A stretch of DNA of 27,791 nt, taken from contig JAEERB010000013.1 of assembly GCA_016285615.1 (NCBI GenBank), forward strand, positions 1 to 27,791, written 5' to 3'. The notes under the pieces were generated by a model. The model saw only the letters and a program-made list of their open reading frames with translations, searched no databases and was not told the DNA's origin. Source of the DNA: Bacteroidales bacterium. Lineage in GTDB: Bacteria; Bacteroidota; Bacteroidia; Bacteroidales; WCHB1-69. This document shows, one piece after another, positions 22,771 through 27,791 of this stretch. The first letter of the stretch is position 1, and every line of letters starts with the position of its first letter. The position numbers and the translations under genes were made by a program.

Positions 22771-23967
22771 ATGGCAAAAGACAAATTAGAAGCGCAGATT
22801 GAAGAAGAGAAAGCTGTCCTGCTGAGCGTGTGCACCTCCAACACCACCCTCGAGCGAGTGATGGAGTATTTGGAAGAATTGGCATTCCTGGTGGACACGG
22901 CCGGCGGCGTGCCTGTGAAGAAGTTCGTGCAGAATCTCGCCTACCCAGACCCGAAAACTTACTTCGGCAGCGGCAAACTGGATGAGGTTCATGACTATAT
23001 CAAAGAGAACGACATCGACCTGGCTGTCTTCGACGACGAGTTGTCTCCATCGCAAATACGTAATATTGAGGCGGTTCTGCAATGCAAAATCTTAGACCGT
23101 ACCCACCTTATCCTTGATATATTCTCGAAGCGCGCCCAGACAGCGCACGCCAAGGTGCAAGTGGAATTAGCTCAGTACCAATATCTTCTGCCGCGACTAA
23201 CAGGTATGTGGTCGCACTTGCAGAAACAGCGCGGCGGTATCGGCATGAGAGGTCCTGGTGAAAAGGAAATTGAGACCGACCGCCGTATCATCCGCGACCG
23301 CATCTCTTTGTTAAAGAAAAAGTTACAAGATATAGACCGTCAAAAATTGACGCAGCGCAGCAACCGCGAGAAGTTTGTGCGTGTGGCCCTCGTCGGCTAT
23401 ACCAATGTGGGCAAATCGACCCTGATGAACCTCATCAGCAAGTCGGATGTGTTTGCCGAGAACAAGCTATTCGCCACCCTCGACACCACCGTCCGCAAGG
23501 TGGTCATCGACAACTTGCCGTTCCTACTCTCTGATACTGTGGGATTTATACGCAAGCTGCCTCACACGCTGGTTGAATCTTTCAAATCGACGCTGGACGA
23601 AATTCGCGAAACCGACCTGCTGCTGCATGTGGTCGATATCAGCCATCCCGACTTTGAAGAGCAGATTGCCGTTGTGAACCAGACCTTGGAGGAGATCCAC
23701 GCCGGCAACAAGCCCGTCATCACCATTTTCAACAAAATCGATAATTACCGCTGGATTGATAAGGACCCCGACGACTTGACACCCAAGCAGAAATGCAACA
23801 TCACCCTCGATGAGTTGAAGCAGACATGGATGGCCAAGGCGGGGACCAAAACGCTATTCATATCCGCCAAAACCAAGGAAAATATGGACGAACTGCGAAC
23901 AGTGCTGTATGAAGAGATCAAGAAACTGCACATCCAGATTTATCCCTTCAACAATTTCCTGTATTAA
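22771..23967 (+). CDS. hflX: GTPase HflX
   Basis: A 398-residue ribosome-associated GTPase that rescues or splits stalled and idle ribosomes. The N-terminal HflX domain (about 1-195) contains the glycine-rich GIGMRGPGEKEIETDRR (157-172) and a helical arm. The G domain has G1 GYTNVGKST (209-217), G3 DTVG (255-258), G4 NKID (321-324) and G5 SAK (365-367). The C-terminus is short and aromatic (YPFNNFLY). It sits 6 bp after trpS, a translation-related pairing, and 20 bp before speB. Confidence 0.95.
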   Translation: MAKDKLEAQIEEEKAVLLSVCTSNTTLERVMEYLEELAFLVDTAGGVPVKKFVQNLAYPDPKTYFGSGKLDEVHDYIKENDIDLAVFDDELSPSQIRNIEAVLQCKILDRTHLILDIFSKRAQTAHAKVQVELAQYQYLLPRLTGMWSHLQKQRGGIGMRGPGEKEIETDRRIIRDRISLLKKKLQDIDRQKLTQRSNREKFVRVALVGYTNVGKSTLMNLISKSDVFAENKLFATLDTTVRKVVIDNLPFLLSDTVGFIRKLPHTLVESFKSTLDEIRETDLLLHVVDISHPDFEEQIAVVNQTLEEIHAGNKPVITIFNKIDNYRWIDKDPDDLTPKQKCNITLDELKQTWMAKAGTKTLFISAKTKENMDELRTVLYEEIKKLHIQIYPFNNFLY

Positions 23968-23987
23968 CCTGCAAAATTAGTTCACAG

Positions 23988-24842
23988 ATGGAATACTTCT
24001 TAGATATGCCCGAAGAGTTCTCGAAAGAGGAAAATGCCCGCTACGTGTTGATTCCCGTGGCATACGACGGCACCAGCACCTTCATCAAGGGTGCCGACAA
24101 AGGTCCGCAAGCCATCATCGACGCCTCCGACAGCATTGAACTGTACGATGTTCCTTTAGACATAGAAGCTTATTACGCAGGTATTTACACCGACAAGCCC
24201 TCGTTCGATTTTTCCACGCCCGACAGTATGGTACAATCGGTATATGAGCGGGTGAAACATTTCTTGCAGAAAAAGAAGACCATCGGACTGTTGGGCGGCG
24301 AGCACTCCGTCTCTGTCGGCGCCATCAAGGCCATGAAAGAGCAGTATCCCACGCTGTCGGTACTGCAGATTGACGCCCACGCCGACCTTCGCGACGAGTA
24401 CCACGGCTCGATTTACAACCACGCCTGTGTTATGCGGCGCGCGCAAGAGATGGCTCCGGTAGTGCAAGTGGGCATTCGCAATGTCTGCATCGAGGAAAAG
24501 CCCCATATTGTGGAAGAAAACATCTTCTACGCCCATAAAATTTGGAACCGCACCGACTGGATGCAGCACGCCATTGACCGCCTCAGCGACACCGTTTATC
24601 TAACCATCGACCTCGACGGCTTAGACCCCTCGATATTACCTGCCACGGGCACACCGCTGCCTGGCGGTTTGGCATGGTATCCGTTCATGCAATTTCTTGA
24701 ATTACTGTTCAAAACGAAAAAAGTAGTGGGCTTCGATGTAGTGGAACTCTGCCCCAACCCCATCAACAAAACCTCTGACGTGCTGGCCGCCGTATTGGTT
24801 TACAAAATCATCTCGATGTTTGAGGTGTACGGGGAACGATAA
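23988..24842 (+). CDS. speB: Agmatinase
   Basis: A 284-residue ureohydrolase. Binuclear Mn ligands are all present: His106 (GGEHS), Asp129, His131 and Asp133 (DAHADLRDEY), Asp208 and Asp210 (DLDGLDPS). The TGTPLPGG loop (220-227) favours agmatinase over arginase; formimidoylglutamase is less likely. It would cleave agmatine to putrescine and urea, feeding polyamine synthesis. It is last in the trpS-hflX-speB group, 20 bp after hflX. It converges with the next gene 12 bp away, and I see no terminator between them. Confidence 0.92.
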   Translation: MEYFLDMPEEFSKEENARYVLIPVAYDGTSTFIKGADKGPQAIIDASDSIELYDVPLDIEAYYAGIYTDKPSFDFSTPDSMVQSVYERVKHFLQKKKTIGLLGGEHSVSVGAIKAMKEQYPTLSVLQIDAHADLRDEYHGSIYNHACVMRRAQEMAPVVQVGIRNVCIEEKPHIVEENIFYAHKIWNRTDWMQHAIDRLSDTVYLTIDLDGLDPSILPATGTPLPGGLAWYPFMQFLELLFKTKKVVGFDVVELCPNPINKTSDVLAAVLVYKIISMFEVYGER

Positions 24843-24854
24843 GAGAATTTGGGG

Positions 24855-25259
24855 CTACATGTACATATATAACTCAGCATCATAGAAAATCAAATTATCT
24901 ATCACCCAAAACTCATAACCATCCAAGTTGCCGTGAATGATTATGACAGGTGAATTGTCGTCCTTATTTCGGGAGTGGTAAATCACTAAATCCGCACCGG
25001 TTTTCTCCTCTTTGATCTCCTCTTTACTATCCACCTCAAAAGTTTTCGTTGTCCTCGACTCACTTTGATATAAGGTTACATCGTAATGGGCATCTTTCCC
25101 GCTAGAAAAATCTATGTAATTGACACCATCGTTATATTCGTCTTCTCCAACAATACTGAAACAATTTGACCTATAATGATCTACATACGGTCCACTTGCC
25201 TGCAAAGCAGCCAATACAAAAATAATAAAGAACCATGGAGCAAGAATGAATCTTAACAT
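24855..25259 (-). CDS. Small exported or membrane-anchored hypothetical protein
   Basis: A 134-residue protein that I do not recognise. I start at the ATG at 25259; the longer frame begins with a TTG at 25307 that overlaps the putative -7 element. The N-terminus is hydrophobic (MLRFILAPWFFIIFVLAALQASGP, residues 1-24), a signal peptide or anchor. The rest is polar with alternating beta-like stretches (VNYIDFSSG, VTLYQSESRTTKTFEV, DLVIYHSRN, SPVIIIHGN) and ends FYDAELYMYM. The gene is AT-rich compared with speB. It stands alone with its own promoter and may be accessory. No function is proposed. Confidence 0.65.
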   Translation of the reverse strand: MLRFILAPWFFIIFVLAALQASGPYVDHYRSNCFSIVGEDEYNDGVNYIDFSSGKDAHYDVTLYQSESRTTKTFEVDSKEEIKEEKTGADLVIYHSRNKDDNSPVIIIHGNLDGYEFWVIDNLIFYDAELYMYM

Positions 25260-25304
25260 AATCGTTGATTTTAAAATGTAACATTTATTTATGTTAAACC
25301 AACG

Positions 25305-25312
25305 CAAAACTA
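25305..25312 (-). promoter_or_regulatory. -7 promoter element of the small exported protein gene
   Basis: On the minus strand this reads TAGTTTTG, matching TAnnTTTG, 45 bp upstream of the ATG at 25259. A short inverted repeat (TAACAT at 25279-25284 and ATGTTA at 25291-25296) lies between promoter and start codon and might be an operator or hairpin. Confidence 0.5.
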
Positions 25313-25434
25313 ATACAATTATTGTTTAAATGTGTAATAAATACACAAATGATATTATTTTAAATATCAAATCTTTACAAATAGAAAATAATTGTTATAG
25401 AAAAATTATCCCAAAAATTTCGGAGAAAATCGCG

Positions 25435-26442
25435 TTAAAGCTCTACCGTAACAACCAGCGGAAAATGGTCGGACGGATAGTGCACCGAACCATCTTTTGT
25501 GGGAAATTTCTTGCGCACCGTTTCGTATGAAGTGAGCGTGAAACCCGTAAGGAACATGTGGTCAATGCGATCTGACCCTGTTGCTTCTGTTATATGATTG
25601 TTCATCGTGCCTGAAGACTCTTGCGTCATGGGGCCCAAAACGCCTTTCCTTGAAGCTTCTTCATAAGCATTAAACCACTGGTGAATACGACCATTGTTAT
25701 TGTTAAGATACTGTATATAACCCTGATCTGTAGGTGTTGCATTCATATCGCCGCAAATGATAGCAGGCATATCAGGACCAACAAGCACTTCATCTGCATA
25801 AGCCATCAAGTTCTTACAGTTTTCATTATGCACCTCGGAATCATCTACACCATTAAAAGATGTCAATTCAAGATGGGTTGAGAAGAAATAGAACTCCTTA
25901 TTCGTGGCTTTATGTCGCATTTTGGCCCACACACATGCTCGCCTGACATCGCCATGTTCTGGCGTAAAACCCACAAACTCAGGATTTTTTGGATTACCAC
26001 CAAGCCAAAAAACACCGCCTTCTTCAAGCGACAAGACAGACACTTTGTAACAAATACCAGGTGAATAACTGATTCTCCCAGATGTTGGAGTAACATAAGA
26101 TCCGTCAAATCTAGACCAGATTGCCCAACTATAACCCATATTGTTTTGCTCCATCAGATGACGCAACGAAACAGACTCGCCTTTTTTTCCATAAATACTG
26201 TCGCAAATCTCCTGAAAAGCAAAAATATCACATCCCATATCCTTGATTATGGACAACATAGCAGGCGATGAATTTAACCAGTAACGCGGCGACGAAGGGG
26301 GTAATAAATCTTTGCGGCTGTCCGATGTCCAAAGGTTGTAAGTGCCCACTTTCAACTTGAAAGAAGTCGGTTTATCTTCCTGCTTGGTGCAACCCGCAAA
26401 CAACAATATGAAACCAAAAACAAATAGAACTATTCGTTTCAT
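25435..26442 (-). CDS. EEP-family lipoprotein, copy 2 of a tandem pair
   Basis: A 335-residue endonuclease/exonuclease/phosphatase-fold lipoprotein. Its signal peptide ends FAGC with Cys18 followed by TKQEDKP, an acidic-lysine tail like the Bacteroidetes lipoprotein export signal, so surface display is possible. EEP catalytic motifs are present: TYNLW (Asn36), FQEICD (Glu78), STHLEL (His190), CGDMNATP (Asp232, Asn234), RIDHMF (His295) and SDHFP (Asp325, His326). It probably cleaves phosphodiester or phosphomonoester bonds with Mg2+; nucleic acid, sphingolipid-like and inositol phosphate substrates are all possible. It follows copy 1 on the same strand after a 50-bp spacer holding a degenerate palindrome. 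The two proteins align without length change. Confidence 0.88.
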   Translation of the reverse strand: MKRIVLFVFGFILLFAGCTKQEDKPTSFKLKVGTYNLWTSDSRKDLLPPSSPRYWLNSSPAMLSIIKDMGCDIFAFQEICDSIYGKKGESVSLRHLMEQNNMGYSWAIWSRFDGSYVTPTSGRISYSPGICYKVSVLSLEEGGVFWLGGNPKNPEFVGFTPEHGDVRRACVWAKMRHKATNKEFYFFSTHLELTSFNGVDDSEVHNENCKNLMAYADEVLVGPDMPAIICGDMNATPTDQGYIQYLNNNNGRIHQWFNAYEEASRKGVLGPMTQESSGTMNNHITEATGSDRIDHMFLTGFTLTSYETVRKKFPTKDGSVHYPSDHFPLVVTVEL

Positions 26443-26462
26443 TTTTCTAATTATTTAGACCT

Positions 26463-26490
26463 GTAGAGACGTTTCATAAAACGTCACTAC
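26463..26490. repeat. Degenerate copy of the 28-bp palindrome
   Basis: GTAGAGACGTTTCA is followed by TAAAACGTCACTAC, its reverse complement with two changes. It fills most of the spacer between the two EEP genes, 2 bp after the stop of copy 1. The flanking TTTAGACC is shared with the copy at 27520. There is no T-run, so it is not a terminator. Confidence 0.85.
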
Positions 26491-26492
26491 AT

Positions 26493-27500
26493 TTAAAACT
26501 CTACCGTAACCACTACAGGATGATGGTCGGAGGGAAAATGGAGGGAACCATCTTTTGTGGGGTATTTCTTTCGCCACGTTTCATAAGATAAGATGGTTCC
26601 ACCTGTAATGAACATGTGATCAAGGCGTTCCGTCGCAGTCCAAGACCCGTCCGTACCATTGTATGTAGCATCGTTCTCTTTGGTTAACGGTCCTAAAACG
26701 CCTTTTCGTGAAGCTTCCTCATAGGCATTAAACCATTGGTGAACGCGGCCATTACTGTTGTTAAGATACTGAATATAACCCTGATCCGTAGATGTTGCGT
26801 TCATATCACCGCAAATGATGGCAGGCATATCGGCCCAAACGATGACTTCGTCAGCATATTCCATCAGGTTTTTGCAGTTTTCATTGTGCACCTGAGGATC
26901 TGAAACTCCATTAAAGGCAGGCAATTCAAGATGAGTTGACAGGAAATAAAACTCTCTGTTGGTGGCTTTGTGCCGCATCTTGGCCCATACACAAGCCCGC
27001 TTGGCGTCACCGTGCGCCGGCTTGAAGCCTAAAAATTCTGGCTTTTGCGGATTTCCTCCCAACCAAAATACGCCACTTTGTTCAAGTTCAAGTACAGTTG
27101 TCTTATAGCAAATGCCCGGAGAATAACTGAGTTTTCCTGAGCTTTCGGTCACATACGACCCATCGATATTAGACCAAATTTCCCATGAATAATCCAAATT
27201 TGCCTGCTCCATCAAATAACGCAAAGAGTTTTTTTTGCCCTTTTTACCATAAATGCTGTCGCATATCTCCTGAAAGGCGAAAATATCGCAATTCATATCC
27301 TTGATAATCGCCAGCATGGCCGTTGATGAGTTTGACCAATAACGAGACGACGGCGGCGTTAATAATGCTTTCCGGCTATTCGATGTCCATAGGTTGTATG
27401 TGCCCACTTTCAATTTGAAAGGGGTTGGTTTGTCGTCTTGTTTGGTGCAACCCGCAAACAACAATATGAAACCAAAAACAAATAGAATTGTTCTTTTCAT
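26493..27500 (-). CDS. EEP-family lipoprotein, copy 1 of a tandem pair
   Basis: A 335-residue paralogue of the gene at 25435, with the same layout: signal peptide ending FAGC (Cys18), TYNLW (Asn36), FQEICD (Glu78), STHLEL (His190), CGDMNATS (Asp232, Asn234), RLDHMF (His295) and SDHHP (Asp325, His326). All EEP catalytic residues are retained, so both copies should be active hydrolases. Most differences fall in surface stretches (about 85-125, 275-292), where substrate choice could vary. A 46-bp run covering most of the signal-peptide codons is identical between the copies. It lies between the valS-like end upstream and copy 2 downstream and is preceded by the intact palindrome. Confidence 0.88.
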   Translation of the reverse strand: MKRTILFVFGFILLFAGCTKQDDKPTPFKLKVGTYNLWTSNSRKALLTPPSSRYWSNSSTAMLAIIKDMNCDIFAFQEICDSIYGKKGKKNSLRYLMEQANLDYSWEIWSNIDGSYVTESSGKLSYSPGICYKTTVLELEQSGVFWLGGNPQKPEFLGFKPAHGDAKRACVWAKMRHKATNREFYFLSTHLELPAFNGVSDPQVHNENCKNLMEYADEVIVWADMPAIICGDMNATSTDQGYIQYLNNSNGRVHQWFNAYEEASRKGVLGPLTKENDATYNGTDGSWTATERLDHMFITGGTILSYETWRKKYPTKDGSLHFPSDHHPVVVTVEF

Positions 27501-27519
27501 TTTTCTATTTTTTTAGACC

Positions 27520-27549
27520 TGTAGAGACGTTTCATGAAACGTCTCTACA
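27520..27549. repeat. Intact 30-bp perfect palindrome (REP-like)
   Basis: TGTAGAGACGTTTCA joined to its exact reverse complement, 19 bp upstream of EEP copy 1. GTAGAGACG...CGTCTCTAC palindromes with variable centres are, from memory, widely dispersed in some Bacteroidetes and other genomes and resemble REP or small non-autonomous elements. No transposase is nearby. Confidence 0.9.
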
Positions 27550-27569
27550 ATGATAATTGCAACATACTG

Positions 27570-27791
27570 TTATTTCAGTCGTGCGATTTGCTCTTCCAAA
27601 ATGCGGATTTTCTCTTCGGCGTCGGCTCGCTTCTTGCGCTCGATTGCCACTACCTGTTCGGGGGCACCATTCACAAACTTCTCGTTCGCCAGTTTGCGTT
27701 TCACTGACTCTAAGAACTTTTGAGCGTAAGCCAGGTCGGCATTCAGTTTCACGAGTTCTTTCTCTTTCTCCTCGGCCGACTGCACAAACGG
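27570..27791 (-). CDS. valS: C-terminal end of valyl-tRNA synthetase (partial)
   Basis: The frame is open to the window edge, so only the last 73 residues are seen. They form a charged heptad-type helix pair: SAEEKEKELVKLNADLAYAQ, then FLESVKRKLANEKFVNGAPEQVVAIERKKRADAEEKI. The segment KLANEKFVNGAPEQVV is the hallmark of the C-terminal tRNA-binding coiled-coil arm of ValRS. The catalytic core lies outside the window. It reads in the same direction as the EEP genes, with a 69-bp gap that contains the intact palindrome. Confidence 0.88.
   Translation of the reverse strand, partial: PFVQSAEEKEKELVKLNADLAYAQKFLESVKRKLANEKFVNGAPEQVVAIERKKRADAEEKIRILEEQIARLK

Noticed and set aside
25308..25434. 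Very AT-rich spacer as a replication origin or phage attachment site
   Set aside because: There are no DnaA-box clusters, integrase, tRNA gene or paired repeats. Beyond the start of the -7 element I see nothing specific in it.

Overview
The window looks like chromosomal DNA of an anaerobic Bacteroidales bacterium, probably an uncultured gut or gut-like lineage. Three things point there. Promoters carry the Bacteroidetes -7 motif TAnnTTTG (for example at 2393, 7899, 18649, 20877 and 25312 on the minus strand). A secreted endonuclease I ends in a type IX secretion sorting domain. The gene families (HydABC hydrogenase, NfeD/FloA pair, exported EEP lipoproteins, TonB with an acidic linker) are typical of the phylum. 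The genus cannot be fixed from the sequence. No gap between genes exceeds 300 bases; the longest (2284-2493) holds a terminator, a promoter and an inverted repeat. I see no rRNA, tRNA, CRISPR array, prophage or transposase.

Layout. 1-2283 holds a cut-off unrecognised gene and an exported DUF4932-like putative metallopeptidase with an Ig-like tail, both AT-richer than what follows. 2393-7074 is a complete NAD-linked [FeFe]-hydrogenase operon: a small ferredoxin-like gene, then hydB, hydA and hydC, with its own promoter and a strong terminator. 7087-11813 has single genes: a family 2 glycosyltransferase, a tandem-domain universal stress protein, an exported C69 dipeptidase and an exported T9SS endonuclease I. 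11851-18564 is on the minus strand: an orphan membrane protein, a lipoprotein nitroreductase, floA, an NfeD-family gene, and a 1079-residue protein joining a degenerate peptidase fold, a beta-propeller and an outer-membrane barrel.

18649-20848 is a plus-strand operon: pyrH, a 2TM-domain gene, frr and gcvH. A stand-alone tonB-type gene follows with its own promoter and terminator, then trpS-hflX-speB. 24855-27791 is minus strand: a small exported orphan, two tandem EEP-family lipoproteins each preceded by a copy of a 28-30 bp palindrome, and the 3' end of a likely valS gene.

Functionally, the hydrogenase probably reoxidises NADH and reduced ferredoxin and makes H2 during fermentation; its maturation genes are not here. 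The exported nuclease, dipeptidase and two EEP lipoproteins suggest scavenging of nucleic acids, peptides and phosphate esters outside the cell. The most interesting points are the lipoprotein flavoenzyme coupled to the flotillin operon, the outer-membrane barrel with a dead protease fold, the duplicated EEP gene plus palindrome unit with a nucleotide-identical signal-peptide segment, and the inverted repeat at the hydrogenase transcription start.
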